A stretch of 35,941 bases of DNA from an uncultured Flavobacteriaceae bacterium (GTDB lineage Bacteria > Bacteroidota > Bacteroidia > Flavobacteriales > Flavobacteriaceae), in the NCBI GenBank assembly GCA_937923515.1, contig CALDUF010000113.1:1-35941 (forward strand), read 5' to 3'. Position numbers and translations under genes: made by a program. This document shows, piece by piece, positions 1 through 8,178 of the stretch; position 1 is the first letter of the stretch; every line of letters starts with the position of its first letter. Below the pieces are notes generated by a model. That model did no database searches and had not been told where the DNA came from. It worked only from the letters and a program-made list of their open reading frames with translations.

Positions 1-855
1 ATTTCTTCCAGAAATACGCTCCACTGTAGCAGTAAGAGAGCTTTTGTCTGTTAATTTATAAGCAGCAGCTAAACTCGCTAAAAATGCACCTTTAACATCA
101 ACACCGCCTAATCGCTCACCTTCTTGAAGAAATAAGTTAGACGTTAACGTTAACGCACCCAATTTATAATCTGCATGAATACCTGCTGTAATTAAACTAG
201 ATTTATTAGAGCCATCTACATTTGAATCTTGAAACGTATTCACCAAACCTAAGAATGAAAAATTCAATTTCTCACCCTTACTATTTGCTCTTACAAATAC
301 CATATCTCTATACGAAAATAGTGCCGAGGTGTTGTATACTTCATCTACCGTAGTATTTAAAGCACCACCTAGGTCTAAGCTAAATTTGTTTTTCTTGTAT
401 TTATAAACCGCAGCATCATGCGTTCTTGCTTGTTGTGCCCATCCTAATCCACCAAGAATCCTTTGGTCATCATAAGATAATTGCTGGCGTCCTAATTTTA
501 AACTAGAAGATGCCCCTAATTTTAAATCTGCCCAAGCTTCTTGAACTCTAAAGTTTCCGTTTCCGGCAGTAGCAATTTGCGGTCTGTCACCAAATGCAAA
601 TACTTCTTGAAAGTTAATAAAAGCAGTATACGTTTCTGCTGTATATTTAGCTTTTATTGCTGCTCTCACCGTGGTTCTTAAAAAGCCTTCATCGGCATCA
701 GTAGCAGTTTGTGCAGGAAATGTACCTCCTGTAAAATTACCACCATTACCAAAGTATTCGCTACGTGGTCTAAATTCACCTTCTAGTGTAAACTGCGCTT
801 GTGCAAATTGAACCATCAATGCCATCAAGCCTATTAAAACATATTGCTTCTTCAT
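1..855 (-). CDS. Outer-membrane porin, alginate-export-like family (3' part outside window)
   Basis: The reading frame is open from an ATG at 855 to the window edge, giving 285 residues without a stop, so the C-terminus is missing. It begins with a signal peptide (MKKQYVLIGLMALMVQFAQA, then QFTLEG) and continues with EFRPRSEYFGNGG and many alternating polar/hydrophobic strands such as LKLGRQQLSYDDQRILGG, typical of beta-barrel proteins of the alginate-export type found in flavobacteria. It lies 146 bp downstream of the last nitrate ABC-transporter gene on the same strand, so an outer-membrane entry route for nitrate or nitrite is a reasonable inference; the substrate is not shown by the sequence. 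No convincing promoter was seen in the gap, so it may be read through from the nrt operon. Confidence 0.75.
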   Translation of the reverse strand, partial: MKKQYVLIGLMALMVQFAQAQFTLEGEFRPRSEYFGNGGNFTGGTFPAQTATDADEGFLRTTVRAAIKAKYTAETYTAFINFQEVFAFGDRPQIATAGNGNFRVQEAWADLKLGASSSLKLGRQQLSYDDQRILGGLGWAQQARTHDAAVYKYKKNKFSLDLGGALNTTVDEVYNTSALFSYRDMVFVRANSKGEKLNFSFLGLVNTFQDSNVDGSNKSSLITAGIHADYKLGALTLTSNLFLQEGERLGGVDVKGAFLASLAAAYKLTDKSSLTATVERISGRN

Positions 856-1001
856 TTCTTAATTGTTTTTACGTTTAAATTGAGTTTTAGTTTTTAATTT
901 ATTGTTTGTTATTTTTAGGCTGTAGTTTGCCTAGGCTTGTGAAATTTCATCAAGTTCACAAACTATTTATATGTATTTATTTTTCTGATTAGTGCTGCTT
1001 T

Positions 1002-1826
1002 TTAGTGCTCTAAAAAGTCTATCAAATGCTTTCTGTATTTATAATAATCGTCATGTTCTAAAACCGATTTTCGAGTACGTGGCCTCTCAAAATCAATATC
1101 TAAAACATCACCAATTTTAGCACGCGGCCCACTAGTCATCATCACCACACGGTCTGCTAAGAATATAGCTTCATCAACATCGTGGGTTATCATTACAGCA
1201 GTAATTTTTTCTTTATTCCAAATATCAATTAGGGTATCTTGAAGCTCGCCACGTGTTAAAGAATCTAACATGCCAAACGGCTCATCAAGCAGCAATACTT
1301 TTGGTTTAATAGCAAAAGCTCTTGCAATACCCACACGTTGTTGCATCCCTTGAGATAAATCTGCCGCACGTTTGTTAAACGCATCTTCTAAACCTACTTT
1401 TTGTAAATAATATTTTGCAATATCATTACGTTGTGCTTTTGTAGCATGCGGAAACACTTGGTTTACACCCAACATTACGTTTTGCAATGCCGTCATCCAA
1501 GGCATTAAACTAGGTGCCTGAAATATAACACCTCTATCTGGTCCAGGCCCTTTGATATGTTTTCCTAGCACAGAAATATTACCTCCAGAAATCGGGTTTA
1601 ATCCAGCAATCATACTAAGCATGGTTGTTTTACCACAACCAGAATGCCCAATAATAGTAACAAATTCCTCTTTTTTAATTTGAAGATTTAAATGTTCTAG
1701 CACCACATAATCGCCATTTGGTGTTGGGTATACCTTTTTTAAATCCTTTAAATCTAGCATCACTTCATTTGATGGAAAAATGCCATTATGTGTTGCTTTT
1801 GCTGTATCTGTTATAATAGTACTCAT
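1002..1826 (-). CDS. nrtD: Nitrate ABC transporter ATP-binding subunit (NrtD-like)
   Basis: ATPase of the nitrate/sulfonate/taurine importer family, 274 residues. Visible motifs are Walker A GHSGCGKTT, signature LSQGMQQRV (Q in place of the second G of LSGGQ), Walker B VLLLDEPFG and the switch histidine in MITHDVDEA. It begins 8 nt after the stop of the other ATPase gene, so the two are certainly cotranscribed and probably form a heterodimer under the permease encoded upstream. The protein ends soon after the nucleotide-binding domain, so it has no regulatory tail. Assignment as NrtD rather than NrtC is by gene order only; the family itself is clear. Confidence 0.85.
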   Translation of the reverse strand: MSTIITDTAKATHNGIFPSNEVMLDLKDLKKVYPTPNGDYVVLEHLNLQIKKEEFVTIIGHSGCGKTTMLSMIAGLNPISGGNISVLGKHIKGPGPDRGVIFQAPSLMPWMTALQNVMLGVNQVFPHATKAQRNDIAKYYLQKVGLEDAFNKRAADLSQGMQQRVGIARAFAIKPKVLLLDEPFGMLDSLTRGELQDTLIDIWNKEKITAVMITHDVDEAIFLADRVVMMTSGPRAKIGDVLDIDFERPRTRKSVLEHDDYYKYRKHLIDFLEH

Positions 1827-1834
1827 AGTGCTGC

Positions 1835-2683
1835 TTATTTAAATTGATTTACAAAATCTTTTGGTGTTACATCTGGAAGCACAAATTCTTCCGATGCTTG
1901 AGATTTTCGCTCTTCCCCAATATCCATCAAATACTCAATAATAGCATTTCTGGTTTTTTTATAGTTGGGGTTATCATTCATTTCGGTTTTATCTCTAGGG
2001 CGTTCAATATCAATTTTAAACTCAGGCCCCAAAGTAGCATTTGGTCCTGGCCGTAGCGGAATAATACGGTCTGCCATATAAATCCCTTCATCCACATCGT
2101 TAGTAATCAATAATGCTGTACGCTTATCTTTACCCCAAATATTTAAAATTTCATCCTGTAACGTACCACGCGTTAATGCATCTAGCGCGCCTAAAGGCTC
2201 ATCCATAATAATCATTTCAGGTTTCATAGATAAAGCTCTTGCTACAGATACACGCTGGCGCATACCACCAGATAATTCCTTTGGTCTTTTATTAATAGCA
2301 GGCGTTAAACCCACCATATCCACATAATCTGCCACAATAGCATTTAGCTCGTTTTTTGTTTTTTTTGGAAACGCCTCTTTCACCGCCATAAACACATTTT
2401 GCCCAACGGTTAACCACGGTAATAACGAGTAGTTCTGAAAAATCACACCACGCTCATGGCTCGTCCCCACAACAGGCTTTCCTTTAAATAACACCTCGCC
2501 TTTAGTAGGTTCTAGCAGCCCATTTATTAAGTTTACCAACGTAGTTTTACCACTACCAGTAAACCCTACAATAGCTACAAATTCGCCCTCTTCAATCTCC
2601 AAATTAATGTTAGATAGTACCTCGGTAGCATTCTCGTCTGTACCGTAAGTTTTATAGATGTTTTTTAATTCTAAATATGCCAT
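1835..2683 (-). CDS. nrtC: Nitrate ABC transporter ATP-binding subunit (NrtC-like, short form)
   Basis: Second ATPase of the importer, 282 residues, with Walker [10 protein letters not shown], signature LSGGMRQRV, Walker [10 protein letters not shown] and a modified switch region [10 protein letters not shown], where asparagine replaces the usual histidine. That substitution suggests this subunit may be the catalytically weaker half of the ATPase dimer (inference). In cyanobacteria NrtC carries a second, NrtA-like domain that senses nitrate; here it is absent and only a short tail of about 40 residues follows the ATPase domain. It is separated from nrtB by 170 bp that hold repeats, and from nrtD by 8 nt. 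Confidence 0.85.
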   Translation of the reverse strand: MAYLELKNIYKTYGTDENATEVLSNINLEIEEGEFVAIVGFTGSGKTTLVNLINGLLEPTKGEVLFKGKPVVGTSHERGVIFQNYSLLPWLTVGQNVFMAVKEAFPKKTKNELNAIVADYVDMVGLTPAINKRPKELSGGMRQRVSVARALSMKPEMIIMDEPLGALDALTRGTLQDEILNIWGKDKRTALLITNDVDEGIYMADRIIPLRPGPNATLGPEFKIDIERPRDKTEMNDNPNYKKTRNAIIEYLMDIGEERKSQASEEFVLPDVTPKDFVNQFK

Positions 2684-2700
2684 AATATTTTATTTTATTT

Positions 2701-2732
2701 GGGCGTTCCCCTATCGGGTCGGGCTTATCTGC
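2701..2732 (-). repeat. Dispersed GCGTTA/TAACGC element, truncated copy A
   Basis: Read on the minus strand this is GCAGATAAGCCCGACCC followed by GATA and GGGGAACGCCC, the right-hand end of the element seen more fully at 5915, 27889 and 30839. It sits between nrtB and nrtC. The CCC/GGG arms can form a small hairpin. Only the terminal part is present. Confidence 0.6.
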
Positions 2733-2803
2733 TAATAATCTTTATAATCAGTATTGCTTTCATTCTTGCAATAGTCATTGCCTTTATTGTTGATACGTTT
2801 ATG

Positions 2804-2850
2804 CGTTAAACTGTTTAACCGATTACACGATTCAACACATCAACAATTCA
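2804..2850. repeat. Degenerate AACAATTCA-type short tandem repeat
   Basis: The nrtB-nrtC gap contains imperfect 7-9 bp units resembling ATTCAACA and ATCAACA (for example ACGATTCAACACATCAAC). Similar runs occur at 12140-12180 and 13107-13155. No coding function is seen. Confidence 0.45.
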
Positions 2851-2853
2851 ACA

Positions 2854-3960
2854 TTATATCGCATCAGTTTTCTCAAAAGACACCCAGTTTTGTATCGATA
2901 ACATTAAACGGTCTAACAAGAAACCAATGATACCAATAACAAACATCGCCACAATTATTTTTGCGTTAGAGTCGTTTGCACCATTCTGGAATTCTTCCCA
3001 AACAAACAACCCTAAACCAGGACTTTGTGCTAATAATTCAATAGCAATTAAAACCATCCACGCTACCGATAATGTAATTTTTAAACCAGTAAAAATTAAA
3101 GGTAAAGACGATGGTAATACCACTTTAAAAACCTTTTGAAAATTCCCTAGTTTTAAAACCTTAGCAACGTTTATATAATCTTTATCTACCGATGATACAC
3201 CCATAGCCGTATTTACCAAAGTAGCCCACATAGAACATAAACCAACACTTATAAACGATATGGTAAACGAGCTATCCTCGCTAGAATCAATCAATAATGT
3301 TTTTACAATCATAAACACCAACAAATACCACACTACTGGCGATACTGGTTTGAAAATTTGTATAAACCAATTAAACGCACTTTTTAATGTAGGACTTAAT
3401 CCTATAAAAATACCAAGTGGCACTGCTATTAATAATGCTAGAAAGAAACCAGCAAAAACTGTTTTTAAACTTCTAAAAATTTGATCAACAAATGATGGGC
3501 GACCTGTATACACAATAGGATCTTGTCCTTTAGCTACACGTGTTTCGTTTAGCGCTGCAGTTTTTTCAATAAATGCAGCCTTATCTGCACTAATTAAAGC
3601 ATGATCTTTTAATAACGATTGAAACGATGCCCATACTTTACCTGGAGACGGTAAGGTATTAGGTTGGCAACTTACCTCACCAGCAGCAATACAAGCAGCC
3701 ATTTCATCTGCTGCAACTTGCCCTTGCTCTTCTAAAGCTTTATTAATTCTAAAATCTGCTTCAATGTTGTAAAGCGCCTTAGCACCCAAATGCCATATAC
3801 CAATAAATAAGAGTATGGAAGCTATTGGTACAATTACTTTACGTAAAAATATTTTAAAATCATCTTTATCTAATTTCCCAGTAAATAGATCTTTAAACGT
3901 GCTTAAAAAACCTAACCCCATGAATTTGGTTACTTTTCCTAGTGTTATACTTTGCTTCAT
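2854..3960 (-). CDS. nrtB: Nitrate ABC transporter permease (NrtB-like, with enlarged periplasmic segment)
   Basis: Inner-membrane permease of the BPD-transport family, 368 residues. A first membrane helix lies at about 42-59; the conserved LPSPGKVWASF follows at 103-113, the remaining helices start near 167, and the cytoplasmic EAA-type loop is around IELLAQSPGLGLFVWEEF near the C-terminus. It is roughly 90 residues longer than cyanobacterial NrtB (comparison from memory); the excess is in the segment 62-160 between helix 1 and helix 2, which contains two cysteines (C90, C98) and should be periplasmic. It follows nrtA by 137 bp and precedes nrtC by 170 bp on the same strand. Family certain; nitrate as substrate follows from the neighbours. 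Confidence 0.85.
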   Translation of the reverse strand: MKQSITLGKVTKFMGLGFLSTFKDLFTGKLDKDDFKIFLRKVIVPIASILLFIGIWHLGAKALYNIEADFRINKALEEQGQVAADEMAACIAAGEVSCQPNTLPSPGKVWASFQSLLKDHALISADKAAFIEKTAALNETRVAKGQDPIVYTGRPSFVDQIFRSLKTVFAGFFLALLIAVPLGIFIGLSPTLKSAFNWFIQIFKPVSPVVWYLLVFMIVKTLLIDSSEDSSFTISFISVGLCSMWATLVNTAMGVSSVDKDYINVAKVLKLGNFQKVFKVVLPSSLPLIFTGLKITLSVAWMVLIAIELLAQSPGLGLFVWEEFQNGANDSNAKIIVAMFVIGIIGFLLDRLMLSIQNWVSFEKTDAI

Positions 3961-4018
3961 TATACTTTGTTTATTTAGTGTATTTAGTGTGTATATGTTT
4001 GCTATTGCGAGCGCGCGA

Positions 4019-4077
4019 TGAACGAGTGATGAGAAATCTCAAACCTAACGTTGAGATTTCTCGTCATACGTCGTTCA
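4019..4077. repeat. Long hairpin of the GAGAAATCTCAA repeat family between nrtA and nrtB
   Basis: Inner arms GAGAAATCTCAA (4031-4042) and TTGAGATTTCTC (4051-4062) are perfect complements with an 8-nt loop; outer arms TGAACGA (4019-4025) and TCGTTCA (4071-4077) extend the structure with a small internal loop. In the minus-strand mRNA it lies about 20 nt after the nrtA stop. There is no adjacent T-run, so it looks like a dispersed palindromic repeat that could protect the nrtA message rather than a classical terminator. Confidence 0.7.
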
Positions 4078-4097
4078 GGCTAATAAAAATTTTTAGT

Positions 4098-5489
4098 TTA
4101 CTGTACCGCTTTTTCTTTATTACCAATTTTAAAACTGTTAATATATCCTATAGGATCTTTTGCATCATAAGTTGTACCGTCAATAAAATCGGCAGTTGCT
4201 GGCTTGTAACCATCGGTAGTTGGAATATCGCTTGCAGGAATCTTACCTTCAGCTACCAGTAATTTTGCAGCTTTTGTCCAAATATCAGGACGGTAAATAT
4301 CTTTAATAGTTGAAGCGTACCAATCTGCTGGTTTAGACTCAGGAATTTGTCCCCATCGTCTCATTTGCGTTAAAAACCAAATACCATCAGAGTAAAACGG
4401 ATATGTTGCGTTGTACTTGTAGAATACGTTAAAATCTGGCATTTCGCGCTTATCGCCTTTTTCAAATTCAAATGTACCAGTCATAGAGTTTGCTAATACA
4501 GCTTCGTCTGCGCCTACATATTGAGACATCGATAAGATTTTTACAGCCTCTGCTCTATTTCCTGGCTCGTCTAACCATTTTCCTGCTCTAATTAAGGCTT
4601 TAGTTACAGCAGTTGCAGTGTTAGGATATTGCTCCACAAATTTCTTTGTCATTACAAATACTTTTTCTGGGTTGTTTTTCCAAATATCATAGTTGGTTGT
4701 AACTGGCACACCAATACCTTTAAATACAGCTTGCTGGTTCCAAGGCTCACCCACACAGTAACCATAGATGGTACCTGCTTCTAAAGTTGCTGGCATTTGT
4801 GGCGGCGGCGTTACAGATAATAAAACCTCTGCATCAATTTGCCCTTGTACGTTATCGGCAGTATACATACCTGGGTGAATACCCGCTGCCGCTAACCAAT
4901 ATCTTATTTCGTAATTATGTGTAGATACAGGGAATACCATACCCATTTTAAAGGCTTTACCAGAATTTTTATACTCTGTAATAACAGGCTTTAAAGCCTC
5001 AGCTTTTATAGGGTGAATTGGCTTACCATCTGCACCTTTTGGTACATTTGGCTTCATTTTACTCCAAACATCGTTTGAAACTGTAATACCATTACCATTT
5101 AAATCCATAGAAAATGGTGTTACCAATTCAGCTTGACGACCAAAACCTGCACCAGCAGCAATTGGCTGTCCCGCTAACATATGAGAACCATCTAATTGAC
5201 CATCGATAACACGATCTAAAACGTTTTTCCAGTTAGATTGCGCTTCAACAGAAACAAACAAACCTTCATCTTCAAAAAATCCTTTTTCTTTAGCGATAGC
5301 TAAAGGTGCCATGTCTGTTAATTTTATAAAACCAAATGATAATTGAGGTTTTTCTATTTCTAGTGTTTGTGTTGTGCTTGATGCTGCAGCAGTATCGGCA
5401 GCAGCTACTTTTTTCTTTTCACCACCACAAGCAAATAATAATGCTGCTACAGGCAAAATCCAAGTTGTGCGTTTTAATAGAGATTTCAT
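4098..5489 (-). CDS. nrtA: Nitrate-binding lipoprotein of the ABC importer (NrtA-like)
   Basis: Periplasmic solute-binding protein, 463 residues. It starts with a lipoprotein signal (lipobox LFAC, lipidated C21), followed by GGEKKK and a flexible Ala/Thr-rich linker to about residue 45, so it should be tethered to a membrane. It has no acidic run after the cysteine, which argues against surface export. Motifs of the NrtA/CmpA family include [20 protein letters not shown]-type N-lobe sequence, [15 protein letters not shown] and [13 protein letters not shown]. It is the first gene of the nrt operon. A TATATTTG promoter element and a perfect TAAGTA-N4-TACTTA dyad lie just upstream. Nitrate, rather than bicarbonate or nitrite, is inferred from linkage to nasA and nirBD. 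Confidence 0.9.
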   Translation of the reverse strand: MKSLLKRTTWILPVAALLFACGGEKKKVAAADTAAASSTTQTLEIEKPQLSFGFIKLTDMAPLAIAKEKGFFEDEGLFVSVEAQSNWKNVLDRVIDGQLDGSHMLAGQPIAAGAGFGRQAELVTPFSMDLNGNGITVSNDVWSKMKPNVPKGADGKPIHPIKAEALKPVITEYKNSGKAFKMGMVFPVSTHNYEIRYWLAAAGIHPGMYTADNVQGQIDAEVLLSVTPPPQMPATLEAGTIYGYCVGEPWNQQAVFKGIGVPVTTNYDIWKNNPEKVFVMTKKFVEQYPNTATAVTKALIRAGKWLDEPGNRAEAVKILSMSQYVGADEAVLANSMTGTFEFEKGDKREMPDFNVFYKYNATYPFYSDGIWFLTQMRRWGQIPESKPADWYASTIKDIYRPDIWTKAAKLLVAEGKIPASDIPTTDGYKPATADFIDGTTYDAKDPIGYINSFKIGNKEKAVQ

Positions 5490-5511
5490 GTTATGAGTTT
5501 TTTTAGATTAC

Positions 5512-5527
5512 TAAGTATAAATACTTA
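5512..5527 (-). promoter_or_regulatory. Perfect TAAGTA-N4-TACTTA dyad in front of nrtA (predicted operator)
   Basis: The 16-bp dyad has perfect 6-bp arms and TAAA in the centre. It ends 22 nt before the nrtA start codon and lies 8 nt downstream of the TATATTTG element, i.e. around the expected transcription start. The same motif occurs at 6793 and 30624 (perfect) and at 20824 and 22901 (one mismatch each). Confidence 0.7.
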
Positions 5528-5535
5528 TTTTTTGA

Positions 5536-5543
5536 CAAATATA
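5536..5543 (-). promoter_or_regulatory. nrtA promoter -7 element TATATTTG
   Basis: On the minus strand TATATTTG matches the Bacteroidetes TAnnTTTG consensus and lies 46 nt upstream of the nrtA ATG. No clear -33 TTG was found at the usual spacing, as often seen at regulated promoters. Confidence 0.55.
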
Positions 5544-5690
5544 TAAGTACATATAATTTTCGGGGATGATAATCCGCATAAACCAACCTCTTTTTACGCA
5601 TAACAAAACATGCTAAAACGCAGTTTTTGGTCATAAATATTTTATTTAAAGGCATTTAAACTACTTATTACAGTATATAGAACTACGTAA

Positions 5691-5738
5691 AACAATACGT
5701 ATAAACACAGGATTATTACTACTATTTTACGTATTGTT
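5691..5738. promoter_or_regulatory. Inverted repeat AACAATACGTA ... TACGTATTGTT upstream of nrtA
   Basis: Perfect 11-bp arms at 5691-5701 and 5728-5738 are separated by 26 bp. A further ACGTA lies at 5685. The 528-bp gap 5490-6017 otherwise holds the nrtA promoter on its left and repeat copy B on its right, with no gene. ACGTA pentamers recur upstream of nasA, nirB and the response regulator, so a regulator site is possible. Confidence 0.4.
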
Positions 5739-5858
5739 ATAGTGTAAATGGCACATATTAAACAGAAAATGAAGGTGTTTTAAAAACTAGGTAATTTTTT
5801 TGTGACACATTTATAGATATGCGGTTGCACAGGTTATTAAAAAAATGGGTTTACAAAA

Positions 5859-6003
5859 GCGTTTACAGATTACCGCGCAGTAAACGCATAGCAATACCTT
5901 TGGCGGATGGGTTTGCGTTAGGGATTGCAGTGGATAGCCCACAGCGAGGCACGAGCGAGGACTTGGAACGTAAAGCCCGACCCGACCTAAGGAGGGTAAC
6001 GCC
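5859..6003 (+). repeat. Dispersed GCGTTA/TAACGC element, copy B, with adjoining hairpin
   Basis: The element proper runs from GCGTTAGGGATTGCAGTGG (5915) to GGGTAACGCC (ending 6003), with GCGTTA and TAACGC as inverted ends and GCCCGACCC before the right end. To its left is a separate hairpin, GCGTTTAC (5859-5866) and GTAAACGC (5880-5887). The right end is only 14 nt past the stop codon of the minus-strand crp/fnr gene, so the element may act as that gene's terminator. Short open frames here on both strands are not genes. Confidence 0.65.
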
Positions 6004-6017
6004 AAAAAAAAATAAAG

Positions 6018-6758
6018 CTAGCTATCTAAAAAGTAGTTGTGTTCGCTAATTTCTTTTTTAAGTAAATTAACATCGGTAATACCAATTTTTTTGCCCTTGG
6101 CAGAAATAAGCTTTTCCTTTTTTAAAGCAGAAAATACACGAATTACCTGCTCTTCTGTAGTGCCAGCATAATCGGCATATTCTTTTCTACTTAGCGGTAA
6201 ATTTATAAAGCCTCTTAAGTCGCCAAATTTGCGGTGAATATATAGTAAGGTGTCAATAACACGTTCACGAACCGTCATTTGAGAAATGGATTTTACTTTG
6301 TTTTCGCTTCTATTAAGTTCGTTGGCATAAAACAACATCATCTCGTAGGCAAACTTTGGGTTATGCATTAAAACGTCTTGCATATGCTCTTTAGAAAAGT
6401 AATGTAACTCGGTATTTTGAAGTGCAATTGCACCTATAGAATAATACTCTTGGGTGCCAAAACCTCGATGCCCTATAATTTCGCAAGGTTTTGCGAAACG
6501 TACAATTTGCTCACGACCGTTAATACCGGTTCTAAAAACTTTTACTGTACCACTTTTTATAAAAAAGAGTCCGTTTACTGGCGCCCCTTCTATAATAAAT
6601 TGCTGCCCCTTTTTACACTTTATTACGGTACTAACTTGTGTAGATTTAGTGTTAAAAAGTGTGTCATAATTATTATGAATTAAACAACGTTTACTTTTGC
6701 AAACACCACAAACTACATCTAAGGATGCTTTAGTTTCAAAACTTTTTGGTGTAGGCAT
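6018..6758 (-). CDS. Crp/Fnr-family transcription regulator with N-terminal cysteine cluster
   Basis: Regulator of 246 residues: an N-terminal cysteine segment (C17, C20, C25 in VCGVCKSKRC), a cyclic-nucleotide-binding-like beta-roll (about 45-150), a long dimer helix and a C-terminal winged helix (about 170-240) whose recognition helix TTEEQVIRVFSALKK keeps the Glu and Arg used by CRP and FNR to read DNA. Further cysteines are C48 and C92. The C-x2-C-x4-C spacing is close to FNR's C-x2-C-x5-C, so an oxygen- or NO-sensitive iron-sulfur cluster is possible but unproven. It stands between nrtA and the Moco operon, and a perfect TAAGTA-N4-TACTTA dyad overlaps its own promoter, which suggests autoregulation and control of the nitrate genes. 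Confidence 0.85.
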   Translation of the reverse strand: MPTPKSFETKASLDVVCGVCKSKRCLIHNNYDTLFNTKSTQVSTVIKCKKGQQFIIEGAPVNGLFFIKSGTVKVFRTGINGREQIVRFAKPCEIIGHRGFGTQEYYSIGAIALQNTELHYFSKEHMQDVLMHNPKFAYEMMLFYANELNRSENKVKSISQMTVRERVIDTLLYIHRKFGDLRGFINLPLSRKEYADYAGTTEEQVIRVFSALKKEKLISAKGKKIGITDVNLLKKEISEHNYFLDS

Positions 6759-6786
6759 TGTTTGTATTGAGATATTAGATTAAAAT

Positions 6787-6808
6787 CAAAAATAAGTAAT
6801 AATACTTA
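6787..6808 (-). promoter_or_regulatory. Composite operator/promoter of the crp/fnr gene
   Basis: On the minus strand TAAGTA-TTAT-TACTTA (6793-6808) runs straight into TATTTTTG (6794-6787), a TAnnTTTG -7 element that shares the last TA of the dyad. It ends 28 nt before the ATG at 6758. The divergent moeA gene starts 183 nt away. Same architecture as at nirB and nasA. Confidence 0.65.
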
Positions 6809-6959
6809 GTTACATGAGTTGTTTACGTATTTTTATCATGTTACTAAATTCTAACACCTTTTAATTTGAATATCTTAATTTTTATATTCTTATAGTTTTC
6901 TTTTATTAATTTTTGATATTTCTGTTATATAGATAAAATATATATGCAAACAGATTCGC

Positions 6960-6967
6960 TATATTTG
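6960..6967 (+). promoter_or_regulatory. Putative -7 element TATATTTG of the Moco operon
   Basis: TATATTTG matches TAnnTTTG and lies 23 nt before the moeA ATG. No -33 motif at the expected spacing and no TAAGTA dyad directly beside it. Confidence 0.45.
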
Positions 6968-6990
6968 TTAGGATATAACGAAAAAGATAT

Positions 6991-8169
6991 ATGATTTCTA
7001 TTACCGAAGCTATTTCTACAGTTAAAACTAACGTAAAACCATTATTACAATCTACTACTAAAAAGGTTGAAAAAGCTGGTGGCTACCTTTTATTTAATGA
7101 TGTGCATTCACCTATTAATATGCCGCCGTTTAGGCAGTCGGCTATGGATGGTTACGCTTTAAATTTACATGACGATTTATCATATACATTACTTGGTGAA
7201 GTTAAAGCTGGCGATGGCGATACATTTGTTTTAAAAAAAGGAGAGGCTGTTAGAATTTTTACGGGTGCACCTGTTCCTGATACTGCAAATGCAATTATGA
7301 TGCAGGAAAAAGTAGCATCAAAAGGAAAAACGATAGCGATAAAGGAACAAATTCCTCAAAATCATAATATTCGTCCTTTGGGAGAGCAAGTTAAAGCCGG
7401 AGATATCGCTTTAAAAAAAGGCACAAAATTAACGCCTGCTGCTATTGGGTATCTTATATCTTTAGGTATTACTCAAGTATCAGTTTTTAAAAAACCTAAC
7501 ATAGCCATTGTAACTACAGGCAACGAATTGGTTGACCCCGGAGCAGATTTGCCCTTTGGTAAAATTTACGAGAGCAACTCTAAAATGCTACTGAGTGCTT
7601 TATATAATTTGAAGTATTACGATGTTACGCTTTACAAAGTAGAAGATGATTACAACAAAACCGTAAATACTTTAAACACGGCAATTAATGCTAACGATTT
7701 AGTGATGATTACTGGTGGTATTTCGGTTGGTGATTATGATTTTGTTGGAAAAGCGTTAAAAGAACTACAGGTTTTTGAGCTATTTTATAAAGTAAAGCAA
7801 AAACCCGGAAAGCCGTTATTTTATGGTAAAAAAGAGGATACACAAATATTTGCCTTACCAGGAAATCCTGCTGCTGCATTGTCTTGTTTTTATGTGTATG
7901 TGTATATCGCACTGCAAAAATTGATGCATAGGAATGATATAGAACTGCCGCGTATTAAAGCTAAGTCTATTTCAGCTTTTGAAAAGAAAGGCGATCGTCC
8001 ACAATTTTTAAAAGGCATTTATACGGATGGCAACATTGAAATTTTAGATGGCCAAAACTCATCAATGTTACAAACTTTTGCTTTGTCTAACGCTTTGGTT
8101 TACGTACCAGAACACGTTACAAATATTGAAAAAGGAGCTGTTACTGAAGTGATACAATTACCGGTTTAA
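6991..8169 (+). CDS. moeA: Molybdopterin molybdotransferase MoeA
   Basis: Inserts molybdate into adenylylated molybdopterin in the cytoplasm, the metal-insertion step of Moco synthesis. The protein is 392 residues, a normal length, with the family motifs PPFRQSAMDGYAL near the N-terminus, IFTGAPVPDTANAIMMQE, the MogA/MoaB-like domain with TTGNELVDPG, TGGISVGDYDFV and KPGKPLFYG, and the LPGNPAAALSCF loop, then the C-terminal beta-barrel domain. It is the first gene of the plus-strand Moco operon, reading towards the ModE-like gene 9 nt downstream. The start is the first ATG after the TATATTTG element. Assignment is secure. Confidence 0.95.
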   Translation: MISITEAISTVKTNVKPLLQSTTKKVEKAGGYLLFNDVHSPINMPPFRQSAMDGYALNLHDDLSYTLLGEVKAGDGDTFVLKKGEAVRIFTGAPVPDTANAIMMQEKVASKGKTIAIKEQIPQNHNIRPLGEQVKAGDIALKKGTKLTPAAIGYLISLGITQVSVFKKPNIAIVTTGNELVDPGADLPFGKIYESNSKMLLSALYNLKYYDVTLYKVEDDYNKTVNTLNTAINANDLVMITGGISVGDYDFVGKALKELQVFELFYKVKQKPGKPLFYGKKEDTQIFALPGNPAAALSCFYVYVYIALQKLMHRNDIELPRIKAKSISAFEKKGDRPQFLKGIYTDGNIEILDGQNSSMLQTFALSNALVYVPEHVTNIEKGAVTEVIQLPV

Positions 8170-8178
8170 AAGATTATT

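Noticed and set aside
937-961. Inverted repeat TTGTGAA ... TTCACAA upstream of the porin gene as a CRP-type site
   Set aside because: The half-sites are 11 bp apart (7-bp arms), not the 6-bp spacing between TGTGA and TCACA; probably a small chance hairpin.
5512-5527. NtcA-type site GTA-N8-TAC
   Set aside because: The dyads have GTA-N4-TAC, so the spacing is wrong for NtcA, and NtcA is a cyanobacterial regulator.
5811-6049. Overlapping open frames of 64 and 76 residues on both strands
   Set aside because: They lie in repeat copy B and its hairpin, have no family resemblance and no promoter; not genes.
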